Of a DNA stretch of 64,000 nucleotides, positions 19,301-30,018 are shown one piece after another. Below the pieces are notes generated by a model. The model ran no database searches, had not been told where the DNA came from, and saw nothing but the letters and a program-made list of their open reading frames with translations. The translations under genes and the position numbers were made by a program. The stretch covers positions 1-64,000 of the forward strand of contig JAVTVY010036975.1 in the NCBI GenBank assembly GCA_036873755.1. Direction: 5' to 3'. The stretch is from Hanleya hanleyi (taxonomy: Eukaryota > Mollusca > Polyplacophora > Lepidopleurida > Hanleyidae). Within the stretch, counting starts at the first letter, position 1. The number at the start of each line of letters is the position of its first letter.

Positions 19301-22300
19301 AGCTAACCTGGACGAGAGCACTTCAGACGGGCCGCTTCAGACGACGTGATAGGTTTCATTCCAATTTAGAGCATATAATATTATGTTTTTAGATCTAATA
19401 TAAACTTGGTTGTAATGGAAAGAAGAAAACATATATATGTGATGATCTGGGGATAATGAAGATCGATCTTCGTTATTTTTTTGGAGTTGGAAATGCTTCC
19501 GTGTAATGATAAGTGATACACCGTACAGCCTATGCATTCATGCAAGCAAACAAAATGCAGATAAATTTGATAAATATCGTACAAAACACATTTATATAGA
19601 CTCCAGATTCTAGGTAATTAATTTGATCAGAATGTGTAATAATAATGGAACTGCTCAGTGGAATTTGAAGTCTTTTCTATGGCAATGAATTCAATTTAGC
19701 CTGGTTGCACACGGTAGGCTTCGCTCGGTCCATACCAATTGATAAAGGTCAGTCTATATTCATTCACACGTAATGTCTAATAATAAACAGTTTCCCTAGT
19801 CATATTCAGTTTCCCGATGAACATTAAATTCAAATTTTTTATTGAACAAACCAGTGAAATTGGCCACGAAGATGGGCTTGCTTCTCTCCAACACTGCCCG
19901 CCATGCTGAGCCAAGACTCAAGCTGACGATCGGTGATCCTTATGACGTCATGCATATATAATTTTGTAAACAAAGCCGATGAAAACGGTCGCATTTTTAA
20001 GAGCACAATTGCACGCTCTTTTTCATTAGAAATAAGAACCTCTCCTTGTCCGATTTTCCTCATGGATATAGCAAATTAATCATGAAAGAATAGAGAATCA
20101 AATTATTTAATAAAAATTTCGCTGCATTAGCACTTTAATATTCCTAAATTTATTTTGCAATGATTCTGGTTTCCCGTTATTAAATTGATTAATTTTATTT
20201 GATTTGTCTTTAATCAGTTCCTTAGGGCGAAAGTCTATCCTTACGTGTTAATAGTTTTACGTCAGTTGATTATTGCTCCTGAAAATGGAGCCCAGTGATT
20301 TTAAAAAATATTTACATACACGATATCTAATGTTTTCAATAATGAAATGTGTTCAGAATGACAAACGTGTTTATCAGTTCCAGGTAGTGTATTGAATGTT
20401 TATGCATGCCATTAGTTATCATTCCTTTGATACGCGATACCCATTTGCACGTAAAACTTCTTACTGTGTTATGTGAGATACATGTTCCTAATATCGGTCA
20501 ATGACAAATGAATTACTGTTCACCCTCTTCAGTTATACATTAGAATTGCCAGCAGACGGAGAATGGGGAGTTTTAAAAGAGAACGGTTGGTCTGGTCTCG
20601 TTGGTCTTCTTCAGAGAAATGTAAGTGAAATTCAAACCTGTTTGTCTATTAGTCCATTTGTCACAATCACATGTACCATGTATTTTGTATATTGACAAAC
20701 ACCAAATATTTAACGATTGTCAACGCCCAGTACATTACGTTGTTCGTGTAATATCTATTGGCCGTGCATCTTCCTGGCACCAACATACCAATAATTAACA
20801 CGGAGAAAATGTTAAACTCCAAAAAGAATCATATACCAATGTGCTTTACTTGTTCAGCGCCTTAATGAGACAAGGTGAGTCGAATCTTCGTTTGAAATGG
20901 ACCATACTAAATGACCGGCTTTTATAATTAAATAACCCTGAAAGCCGAAAAAACAATGCACTATTATCTGGGTTTTTTTTGTTCTACAAGGAAGTGGATA
21001 TGGTTGCAGCGCCGCTTAGTTTCCATGCTGAGCGAAGTTGGGTTATGGAATTCACGTTTCCCTTTGATACAACGCAGAGCAAGATGTGGCTATTAGACCC
21101 CAAAGGACGCCAAGATCGATGGCTTGTATTGTTTGACTTGTTAGACCTGCCTTCAGCTTTACTCGTCTGTACAGCCATTCTTGTTTTGGCCTTCCTTCTG
21201 ACCTATACGATATACCTACTCGACCAAGGCAGGTGCAAACATAAACGTCAGATGAATGTACTGACCCGGAACTATCTTGCCAATGTGTTTTACTTGTTCG
21301 GTGCCTTATTGAGACAAGGTGAGTATAACAGCATAGAAGTTCAATCCGGGCTTCCCGATACCAATCTCAGAAAAAAATAATAAACTTTTAGTTGATTTAT
21401 GTTTCTCTCTGTACCCAAACGTCGAGCAATATATCTAAATAGCGATATCGGATTATTTTGAATTTAAAGTTGCTAAAATGTCCACTAGGATAAAAATGAC
21501 GATCCTTTCTTCAAAGAGTAGGGTAATTTGATGCATATTTACAAAATTTATTCCAGTTATTTTTTTGTAGCATAGAGAGAAACGAATATCAACTAGGGGC
21601 CTACTCAGAAATTTACAGGTGAAGTTCAAAAGCGGGTCACGCCTCACTGCACACTTATTTGGAAATTCGGGTTATAGTAGCATGTCACCATCCCCAGGAA
21701 TTTCCAAGAAGCACGTGGATACAGATGTGAGAAGCTTATCCCCGTTAGAACTTCGAAACAGATTGAGGTGATCTGTTCAACTTAAATACGGGATCAGAGT
21801 TCAATGCTATATGTTTTGCCATGTTTGAAGCAAACGTGATACAGTATTTACTTGCCGAACCTGTTAACACAATTTCAATGCAGAGATTAACCCTCTCTGT
21901 ACCGTATCGGTAATATAGTTCATTGATTGCCTGTCACTGGCATACAAAAATGAGGAATTTCTTTTCGAATATTTTCATCGTATTATATCTAGTCCGAAAG
22001 CTTGGAATAACTTCTTCGAAATAACGTCGATGAGGATAAGTATATCATGGCGTCATTTATGTTCATGACAGTGTTGGTACCAGCTTGAAAAATGCCGGTA
22101 CAGAGGGAGTTAAAGAACGCTGGAGCTTGGTGCTGTTTTCATACTGAAGTTGGATGTCAACGTCTTAAAGATGCATATCAGTAAACAGATGTTGTTTTTT
22201 CGTTTTTCTCCAAGAAGGGAGGCGTTCTCCGGTATCAGAGGCGGGGAGGGTTTTTTTCTGTAGTTTGTATGTGTTTTCCATCACATTCTCGGCCATGTAC

Positions 22301-25300
22301 AGTGCTACCCTGGTGGCCACGCTCACATCAAACAGTACTGCGATGCCATTCACAAGCCTTGATGAGCTGACCAAACAAACGGAATATAAATATGGATATC
22401 TTGGGAAATCGGTAGAAGAACTTATATTTTATGTAAGTTGTATGAATGGAGTTTACACCGATTTGAAAAACAGAATTGTTCTGCTACATATTTTAACAAT
22501 CTAATATTGACGTAAGCCATTGTTGATCAATTACAAATGATTAGCATGATGAACATATGTTGTATCAAATGACTGGATTTTCTTAACCCTATCAGGCTTT
22601 GGTGGTGGAGGGGGGGGGGGAGCAAAATGGCATCCCTACCAAATTTTCTGCGCTATTTCTGGAACGACAAAAAATTGTGAGCTGACACTCATATTATTTA
22701 TCATATTGGGGGCAATTTGAGCCTATTTGCATCATCCCCCGAGTAGGGGATCATGGGTAAATTCAAGATGGCATTCAAGATGATATCTTCAAAGTGGCCA
22801 TCTTATATTTTCTGGTAGAGTTGACCCAAAGGTGTGGTAAGTTTCAGCCCCCTATAGCTCAAGAGGTAAGAAAAATAATTAGGGGGCCGAAATGGCTCCC
22901 CAAGCCTGTACAGGTTCCAAAAAGCCCAGGCCATATAGGGTTAACAGATAATCATTTGTATTGTTCACGTACAGGAGAATTATATTTCTATAAGCTGAAA
23001 TAAATCTGCTATCCGTATTCGAATAAATTGATTTGAATGAACATTATTCGCACTAAATATCTATCGAACCATTGATTATGCCGTTGCCCAATCTGTTGAT
23101 CTTTCAGAAAAGCCGCAGACAGGATATGAAAACAGCATGGCTAGGAATACAGAAGCTGTACGAAAGTGACCCTACTGTTATGAGTACTAATCTGACGGTT
23201 CATGTTCACAAAATCTTCTCGGAAAAATACGTCTACATTGGTTCTGAGGTTCCTTGGTACAAAGACAGAGAACAAATGCTGGAGTATCCTATTATAAACG
23301 GACGGGATGTTTTCGCTGACAAAGCTAACAGCTTTGGTCTGCCATTGGGATCTGCGTTCAGCACAATTATATCCAAAGGGTAAATGGACTTTTATAACAT
23401 TATTAAATATCACACAGACGTTGTTCATGTCTATCCAACCGTGACATTTGAACAGGCGTCGATGTACTTAATAGTGGTATTTCGCTACGGCCTCAACAAA
23501 CATCAATACTTATTATATAATCTACTTCTCTTATTTATAATTCTGTGTTAAATAACATTAGAACCAAACTAGAGCCTTGAGGCTTTGGAGGGTTCTGCCT
23601 TATGTACACAAATGCTCATTTGCTTTAAAATGATATAGTCTTCCAATGACAGGATTCATAAATAAAACTAGTTTCTATGCATTATTTAACTTCCATATTT
23701 TGCAAGCCTTGACTGTTACTGCAACATTTTCATTCATTTTGTATTTATTTTTTTCATTTCATTCTGATGTTATGATGCCTCTTTCATGGATCTTGTCGGG
23801 TGACCAGACATTGACCAGGCAAAGATTTCCCCCAAATCTTGGTGGAAGGAAGTTTTCAAATGCAAATATTCGCAATAAAATGGTTCAATATAAAACATCT
23901 AGTATGAATCCACAGAAACTTAGTTTGCTTAAAGGCAAAATTTCAAATTAAAATTAAGAAATGAAGTTGCAAGGTCACTGACAAAAATTATAGGGTCCAA
24001 CGGAAATGACATTTGGGGAGGGGGGGGGGGTTGTGGACCCCTCAAATGATGCAATCTGAGAGCATCTGAGGATGGAACTGGCACCAGACGAAGCATTTCG
24101 GTGATGAGTGATTTCTTGTCCTATTGACTCAGCTAAACCTGCATGGCAGAATAAGCATGGTAAGGGGTCATCCAAAAAGTATGAACTTAGAAATGCCAGG
24201 GGAGGGAAACTTTTGCCCCATTAATTTCTAAGGTATCAAATTCTGCCAAAGATTATTGATCTTATCATCTTGTCATATAGTTAATGTGGAAAAAACTTTG
24301 TCCAAACTGGATATTTTGAATAATGAAAATAAGGACATCCTTGTGTCATGCTGATGGTCCTAAAATTCTATTGAAAAGTAATTTTTGTTGTCAAAAAGTG
24401 AGATTTTGTGTACCAGAAATTGACAAAGTTCACAAACTTGTTTAAATTGTTATTTTTATTTAAATATTGGTTGGTGCTGCATGATAATGAATCAAACACC
24501 CTGAATTGTAATATATGTGAAGTTTCAGCTCCCTATCATTTGTCAATTTGGAGATATTCAAACTTTCCCAAGCAGATAATTAACAACATGACAACATGAC
24601 AACATGTCCACTTTTTTGTGTGAACGATTTTGCTATCCAAATTTTATGGTTATGTGTCAGATATTGAAACCCGTTAAGATAACTGATTGAGAAAGTCATA
24701 CATCAGAAAGATTCACGTGGAGAATAATTGGACTGGGAGACCAAGGCCTAAATGGACATGTCACCGTGAACTTTGGCAGCGTTGTTGTTGTAAAACTGTA
24801 TGGTATAGAGATGTAAAATGCTACATACCTTGCACACAGACAGAAATAATACAGAAACTGATAAAGATCTCTGTTATATTAATGAACGACAATCACTGAT
24901 CATATGGGCAGGTGACTTTAATATCACCTCTCCTGCAGGAGTACTTCAGAATTTGTCCTTCGCCAGTCCACCACGGTGTCCACCACTGACTGCGGACTTG
25001 ATTCTGTTATAGCTGTTTTCAAGAGACGCCGCTCGCGATTGACTAAAATGTCCCCCTTTTCCCAATCTAGCCACATAGCTCACTTTAGCTGCGAAAACTG
25101 ACTCGTTCCGCCAATACGGAAATAGCCAAACGTGAGATTGCCCTTTTCCTTCAATCTCACGTTCGGCTATTTCCGTATTGGCAGAACGAGCCTCTCACAT
25201 AGAACGCAAAAATCCCCACTCGTGGGGAGCGTATGGTGATTAAGTAGTGAGCCGACTACGAAATAGTCCCTTTGGTAATCGAGCGATCCGATCGCATTTT

Positions 25301-26478
25301 GTTGTGAAATGAAGTTAATTTTAACAAAACGAACATAAGTCAATCAAATTATACAAAACTATTTATATGTTTTGTTGAATAATAGCAACTAATCTATCCC
25401 CAGATCTCAGCAACTGGGCTAATTTCCGCCAATACGGAAATAGCCGAATGCGAGATTGGTTCCGCCGAAAATTCATTGTGCGCATGATAAGAATCTTTAT
25501 TGTACTGAGCATCCCATTTGGGACAGAGTACAAAACACATAAAAAGTAGAACAAATAAGAAAGTAAACAAACAGGTGCGACGTTTCCGTTTTCGCTCCCA
25601 GAAATCTACTACGTCAGAGGTCAGTTTTCGCTGCTAAAGTGAGTTCTGGGGCTAGATTGCTTTTCCTTATGTACAGTTGAGTATGTCAACCAATCAGCGT
25701 AAGGCTCTCAATACATCCAATTTATACATACCGAAACAGAAAGCACATGTCAAGCCGCTTGTTCCAAGTGCCATCAGCAGTTTCAAAAGCATGATCTCAT
25801 TCTGGCTGAGAAATCTACCAGTTTGTCGCGTATTTTCATGGAATGTTTACGAAGAAAATAACAAATATGTACCACTATAATTTTGTCAGTATCTGTTAGT
25901 TTGGCATCCATTTTTTTCTCACCCTCGAGTTGTCGTGTAAACGCAGAAGCTGAAAAAGAAAAAGAAAATCATAAATATCTCCAAAACAGGTTAAGCAATT
26001 TCACCAATCACTAGGCCGACTGATATTCAACAAGGGAGAGAGAGAGAATTACGGTTTCACGTCGCGCTCAGCAATAGTTCAGCTATATAGCGACGATCAA
26101 ACAAAACCCAAAGTATTCAAGTCAACAACTCAGGAAACTAATACATTAAAACAGGTACATACATTATTCAACAAACTTCAATACGTCGGCCTAGTTTTAT
26201 TCTTCAAGTATTTCACTACTGTTGCAGACTATAAGCATCCTTATCAATATTTCAGATTGATGGAACTTCAAGCATATGGTGTTATCCAGATGTATCGACG
26301 GAAATGGTGGCCTCGCCTGTCCTCAAAAAATGTGAACAATGTCAACTCAGCTTCCTCCATTCAATGGAAAACTGTTCGTGGAGCATTTTATACAATCACG
26401 GTTGGAATGGTCGTGTGTATTATAGTTTTGCTTTTAGAAATAGCAAATGCGCATTTTTGGAGATGCCGAGCTAGCTAA
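16282..26478 (+). CDS. Ionotropic glutamate receptor-like (IR-like) gene, 3' seven exons
   Basis: Seven exons encode the ligand-binding and channel core of a tetrameric ligand-gated cation channel of the iGluR superfamily. Exons: 16282-16376, 20533-20620, 20991-21318, 21678-21714, 22264-22432, 23108-23379, 26256-26478. All junctions are GT-AG and all phases agree. In order they give S1 (PPYTM...GFCIDVLHELS; WGVL...WSGLVG), the agonist-site region (APLSFHAERSWVMEFTFPF), M1, the pore loop (YLFGALLRQ), M3 (YSATLVATLT), S2 (FGLPLGSAF) and M4. The binding Arg is kept but the preceding TIT motif is replaced (SFH). With the YSATL form of the M3 motif this resembles divergent ionotropic receptors (IRs) more than AMPA or kainate types. 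The N-terminal part is not in view. Introns hold repeats and MITEs. No disabling change was seen. Confidence 0.85.
17520..18720 (+). repeat. Intronic satellite of about 150-bp units, closing in (GGAC)n
   Basis: Units share 'gcataaattaaagatggccg'. The first five alternate between two variants ('cactcagagaaactgatgtg' and 'gtttccgcccaatcagaaac'), a dimeric higher-order pattern with period about 300 bp. From about 18240 a third variant of about 160 bp repeats. The array ends in (GGAC)n and then a short 'cggccaaattttggccg' hairpin (18724-18740). Every unit holds an AAGATGGCCGCC motif. Confidence 0.85.
18788..19308. mobile_element. 520-bp near-complete palindrome (MITE)
   Basis: Arms of roughly 230-245 bp from 'ggctagctaaataatata' to its complement at 19308; the unpaired centre near 19045-19060 is short. 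The arms include 'cctccagcgagggttttaga' and its reverse. A CRE (tgacgtca) lies near the middle. Confidence 0.85.
19309..20532. other. Rest of the receptor intron
   Basis: AT-rich; no repeat or exon recognised. Confidence 0.4.
20533..20620 (+). CDS. Receptor exon 2 seen: S1 continued
   Basis: YTLELPADGEWGV...NGWSGLVGLLQRN. The D-x-x-WG and WxGLVGxL blocks are typical of iGluR S1. Consensus donor AAT|GTAAGT, phase 0. Confidence 0.85.
20829..20876 (+). pseudogene. Truncated duplicate of the pore exon end
   Basis: 'ccaatgtgctttacttgttc' then 'gcgccttaatgagacaag|gtgag' copies the last about 45 nt and donor of exon 20991-21318 (NVFYLFGALLRQ read here as NVLYLFSALMRQ). No acceptor lies before it, so it is a remnant of a partial exon duplication. 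Confidence 0.6.
20991..21318 (+). CDS. Receptor exon 3 seen: agonist site, M1 and pore loop
   Basis: EVDMVAAPLSFHAERSWVME carries the binding-site Arg. LPSALLVCTAILVLAFLLTY is M1, and NVFYLFGALLRQ the pore loop. Acceptor 'gttctacaag', donor CAAG|GTGAGT. The exon ends one base into a codon. Confidence 0.85.
21678..21714 (+). CDS. Receptor micro-exon (37 nt), tentative
   Basis: Without it, the exon 3 end (phase 1) and the exon at 22264 (needs two bases before it) do not join in frame. This 37-nt segment after 'gttatag' and before GTGGAT restores the frame exactly. It supplies about 12 residues ending P-R-S-T at the place where relatives have a pre-M3 'P...SGR' segment. The donor is weak. Confidence 0.5.
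21887..22113. mobile_element. Short TTAA-flanked MITE, second family
   Basis: TTAA at 21887-21890 and 22110-22113; ends CCCTCTCTGTACCG / CGGTACAGAGGGAG. Different terminal sequence from the 4965, 22583 and 29433 group. Intronic. Confidence 0.75.
22264..22432 (+). CDS. Receptor exon 5: M3 and start of S2
   Basis: LYVFSITFSAMYSATLVATL is M3 with the gating motif in the YSATL form; then TSLDELTKQTEYKYGY begins S2. Acceptor 'ttttttctgtag', donor TAT|GTAAGT, phase 0. Confidence 0.85.
22583..22944. mobile_element. TTAA-flanked MITE, copy 2
   Basis: Same family as 4965-5563 ('ttaaccctatcaggc' to 'ggccatatagggttaa'), shortened to about 360 bp. Intronic. Confidence 0.8.
23108..23379 (+). CDS. Receptor exon 6: S2
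   Basis: About 90 residues from KSRRQDMKTAW to SAFSTIISK. FGLPLGSAF matches the 'Y/FGLAL..GSP' region near the end of S2. Acceptor 'atctttcag', phase 0; ends with GG before GTAAAT. Confidence 0.85.
23380..25062. other. Receptor intron, first part
   Basis: A G-tract at about 24018-24030 and a dispersed phrase 'ggggtcatccaaaaagta' near 24165 are the only notable items; no exon. Confidence 0.4.
25063..25659. mobile_element. MITE with an internal hairpin
   Basis: Outer ends 'caatctagcc' and 'ggctagattg', with about 40 bp of inverted similarity. Inside, 25103-25188 is a near-perfect hairpin ('ccgccaatacggaaatagcc' and its reverse), and a third copy of that arm lies near 25430. Confidence 0.75.
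26036..26100 (+). mobile_element. SINE tail remnant
   Basis: 'gagagagagaattacggttt' then 'cgcgctcagcaatagttcag' and 'ctatatagcgacgatc' resembles a SINE 3' region I know from gastropods, in reverse orientation. Too short to classify further. Confidence 0.45.
26256..26478 (+). CDS. Receptor last exon: M4 and C-terminus
   Basis: Codes for LMELQAYGVIQMYRRKWWP, then AFYTITVGMVVCIIVLLLEI (M4) and a short AHFWRCRAS tail ending TAA. Acceptor 'tatttcag'; the first A completes the GG left by exon 6. Confidence 0.85.
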
Positions 26479-27051
26479 ACATACATGTTTTTGTGGCCTT
26501 GCGACCAACGAATCTCACTGACTTCACTTTATGTTCATCCTTATCTTCATCCTTGCATCAGGTTACATCTTCTGCACTTCTTCTTCGAGGGCGTTTATTT
26601 TCCTGTTCACACTTCTCTGCTATTATACAATGTTTGCATGGGTAACGCAACAGACTACACTGTACATTTGAATCAAACATTATCAAAAGTTGTATTCAAT
26701 GGTGTATTCAACCCATCAGAAATGACGTATCAGGCAATCGCGTCAACGCTACAAGCTACTCACGTCAGGAATACGTCATTTCTCTTGGTCTGAGGGATAA
26801 CTTTCTTCAGCTTAAAATGGTAGCTGAGATGGGCAGAACCGATAGTTGAGTCGCCTTTGATTCGTATCGGCATCTATGCAGAGACGAGGCACTGACGAAC
26901 TAAGATGAATGAAAAAGTTGGGTTTAGTGATTTAACAACAACATCCATTAATCAGCATTCTTTTATTGATTTGAGATCCATTAATCAGCATTGTTTCATT
27001 GATTTGAGAAGAGGTCATGTGCTTCAGCAAAGGTAGGGCACTAGTTCAGTA
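26479..27051. other. Receptor 3' flank
   Basis: Probable 3' UTR and intergenic DNA. A 102-codon plus frame at 26485-26793 has no recognisable feature. 'attaatcagcattn...ttgatttgagat' occurs twice near 26945 and 26980. Confidence 0.4.
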
Positions 27052-27563
27052 GAGGGGAACAAATAAATAGAGAGACGCTCGTTTGCCATCAATTTCCAGC
27101 GAGATCTTCCTTAGCTCGGACCTCCTCGAAAAAATATTGCCTATGTCCTCGGACGTCGAAAAATACCCCGTAAGTTCTCGGAAATCAAGAAATACATTGA
27201 ACTTCGAAAACCACATCGGAAGTCAAGAACTACCATGAAAGTCATCGAAAGTCAGGTAAGTCGAAAAATGCTTCGGATTTCTTCGGAAGTCTAAAAACAC
27301 CTCGGATGTTGAAAATAATTCGGAAGTCCTAGGAAGTCCAATAACTCTGAAATCCTCGGACGTCAAGAAATACCTCGGGCATGGAAAACTCCCCCGGACA
27401 TCATCTGACATTGGACAAGGAACGTTCTGCGGCGTGCTGAGCGGAAATTCCCGCTGATATACAGGTGCCACATATATTTGGCTTGATGGTTATCCACGTA
27501 AAAGGGCGTGCGGCTGACTATAATATCTTCTATATTTTTTCTCTCTGTTTATTTGTTCCCCTC
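27052..27563. mobile_element. TA-flanked MITE with 'tcggaagtc' repeats
   Basis: Ends GAGGGGAACAAATAAATAG / CTGTTTATTTGTTCCCCTC, bordered by TA on both sides, as for Tc1/mariner-type insertions. The interior is built from degenerate 20-35 bp units around 'ctcggaagtcaagaaatac'. Confidence 0.75.
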
Positions 27564-27976
27564 TATAATATCATCACCTAAGACGTAGTGCTCTGTGTCC
27601 GTGATGTAAAACCGAATACAACCGTAGAATTGCCTTGGAGCAAAGATAAAAATAAACAATATCCCAATACCCCATCCGACGGGTGCATACACAAATATTC
27701 GCTGTGCCTGCAGGGAATCTGAATGCGAGCAAAGAAATTTATTCTTGAAAAAACTGCTCAAGCGACTGATCCTGGCCTGTGAAGAGAATACCGGTTTCAA
27801 TGGGGCCTACCCGGAGAACGTCATCTACCTCAAGCATTTCAACGTCAGCTTTTGGCCCTGCATAATGACGCTTTGCGCGAGCCCTTGAGAACACCAGAAT
27901 TTGATTTGCTACGCCGAATTCGACTTCATTCGTGTGGATAAGACGCACAATGTCGTCTGTGAATTTGCTCCGTAAC
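27564..27976 (-). other. Coding-like stretch on the minus strand (uncertain)
   Basis: Minus frames 28089-27739 (contains EFGVANQILVFSRARAKRHY and DVLRVGPIETGILF) and 27800-27549 (a hydrophobic GWGIGILFIFIFA stretch) look protein-like. No acceptable splice join or family was found, and the first overlaps the better-supported plus gene. Confidence 0.25.
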
Positions 27977-28332
27977 ATGGACACAGACAAGATCTCAACA
28001 GTGCTCGAGTACGACCCGTGGACACGGGCCGTCAGGCCTGAATGGATGGATCCTTCCGACGGAGACGTCTTCCTGCTGAGCGTGCGCACCGATTACGTCT
28101 TCAGCACAGACCCGATGTATCGACCACCCTTTATGAAAGAAGGCACAGAGACCTGGCGTTGGAACAGCCAAACCATACAAGGCGTCAGCATTAACGTTTG
28201 TGAACTGTACTGCCTTTCTATCTCTATCTTTGTCGCCGTGGACTAACCCTACTCACTCGCATGCAGACGTTTGACGAGTACCCCGAGCCTGAAGTTCGAA
28301 ATGTTCTGGTGTATGACTGGACCGAAAAGTAG
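27977..28332 (+). CDS. Small two-exon gene of unknown family
   Basis: Exon 27977-28195 (73 codons) and exon 28267-28332 (21 codons plus TAG) join in phase 0 across a 71-bp intron. The intron has a CTAAC branch-point match, a pyrimidine-rich stretch and 'gcatgcag' at its 3' end; the donor AAC|GTTTGT is weak. The 94-residue product contains SDGDVFLLSVRTDYVF and ends PEVRNVLVYDWTEK. Frames remain open upstream to 27932, so the true start may be earlier or in another exon. A decayed relative of exon 2 and its 3' UTR is at 8881-9130, so this is a multi-copy family. No function is recognised. An ATG on the other strand overlaps this one (CATG at 27976-27979). Confidence 0.45.
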
Positions 28333-28794
28333 CTCAATACTCAAGCTCCCTTCTGAGCTTAGCTTGTTGTTCTCATGTGGTTGTATTGACTTTGTTATTC
28401 TCACGTTATTGTTCACTGAATGAACCAGAGGACCGAGGGTCCTGAGGCAGTTGCTAATGAAGGGTCTATATTTAGGCTATGTCTAAGTGATAGCAAGAAG
28501 TTCTTCCGTTTACTATTTTTGTACTCTTGCATATCGCTCCAATTCTCCGAAGAGAGCCGAATTTCACATATACACTGATGGATTGTGAAACTTGGTATAC
28601 ATGTATAACAATGCGTTTCAGGCCATGACACGTTGTTGGAGATACCAGACGGGGAGGGTATATAGATCTGTATTTATCGCTAATTACACGTACACAACGC
28701 ATGCTCATGGTCTCCATCATGACTGTGGTGTACAATGCAGATATGGTAGGAAGGCTACCAAATAGCTTAACATCACCGTGATACAAAATTGTAT

Positions 28795-29139
28795 TTAAAT
28801 TGTGCTTTGTCCACGATTATACATCCGATTCAGTACATGCTTGCAAGCAGAAAAGTGAACAATTACAAACACATTGACGTCCCCTTGACTCACCAGAGAC
28901 AGAGCATTTACTTTGTGATAGTCCGCTAATATTACATAAGATGGTCGACCACGCAAATTATTGAAGAATGGACCAGGTTTCTTTTCAACATCAGTTGCCA
29001 GCATTAATCGCTTTCGGCCATACTGTTCGAGATCTGTGTATTTGGGAAATATATTGCTTGTGAATCTTGTTGGTGCATGGAAATGTAGATTGAATGGATT
29101 GTGAATATTTCCAGACTGCAGCATAATGCAAAGGAACAA
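28795..29139 (-). CDS. 114-codon frame with a degenerate 2A-like motif (uncertain)
   Basis: Minus-strand frame from ATG 29139 to the stop at 28795. It has a hydrophobic start (MFLCIMLQ). Residues around 48-58 read LMLATDVEKKPGP, close to the 2A ribosome-skipping motif DxExNPGP but with the critical Asn replaced by Lys. 2A-like sequences occur in some invertebrate LINE proteins, yet no endonuclease or RT motif lies nearby. Coding status is doubtful. Confidence 0.25.
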   Translation of the reverse strand: MFLCIMLQSGNIHNPFNLHFHAPTRFTSNIFPKYTDLEQYGRKRLMLATDVEKKPGPFFNNLRGRPSYVILADYHKVNALSLVSQGDVNVFVIVHFSACKHVLNRMYNRGQSTI

Positions 29140-29432
29140 GAAAAGAAGGTGTCGTGGCTAACCTTTGTCATTTTGAGTGTCCTTTTGAAAGAATTTCTAA
29201 GTGAACTCCCTTGTACAGCATGAAGATAAATATTAGGGTAAAAATGTCCACAGAAATTTTATGTTACATACAATCGACACCCATCACTCACGATATTGTG
29301 TCAAATTACAAAATGTCAGCTCGAGAACAATTCAATTCTTACCTAAGCTATGAATTCCACCTTCAAAATGATCAATCTCCAAGGTATCAAATATTAACAA
29401 TTTAATGTCCCAAGATATCAAATGCTAACAGT

Positions 29433-30018
29433 TTAACCCTACCTGGCCTGGGGAGGGGATGGGGGGGGGGGACGAAATGGTACCCCTACCAAACTTTCTG
29501 CGCTATCTCCGGAACGACAAAAATGTAGAGCTGAAACTCCGTGACTTTATAGCTTATCATATTGGGGTCATTTTGAGCCTATTTGCATAACCCCCCGAGC
29601 AGAGGATCATGAGAAAATTCAAGATGGCGGCCACGTGGGGTACCAGAAAAGTGATGTTTTTGTCATATTTCTTAAAAATTTCTGCCTTTCCGAGATGAAA
29701 AGCGGGCAAAAACTATTTTATTTCACATCACATTAATATTTACTAATTTATCACGCAGTTTTTGCGGAGAAATTGGATAAATAAAAAATACGGAAAATTT
29801 GACTGAAAATCGACCAAAAAATGCCGTTTTTGAGAATGACGCCACTGTGACGTCATCAAAGCGGCCATCTTGGATTTTTCCGGTAGAGCTTGACCCAAGG
29901 GTATAGTGTGGTAAGTTTCAACTCCCTAGCTCAAGGGGGGTAAGAAAAATAATTAGGGGGGTCTCCCCCCCCGCAAGGCCACAACAGGTCCCAAGAAGCC
30001 CAGGTCAGATAGGGTTAA
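29433..30018. mobile_element. TTAA-flanked MITE, copy 3
   Basis: TTAA at 29433-29436 and 30015-30018; ends CCCTACCTGGCCTGGGG and CCAGGTCAGATAGGG. Internal G- and C-tracts as in copy 1, plus 'aagatggcggcc'. About 578 bp, similar to copy 1. Confidence 0.85.
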
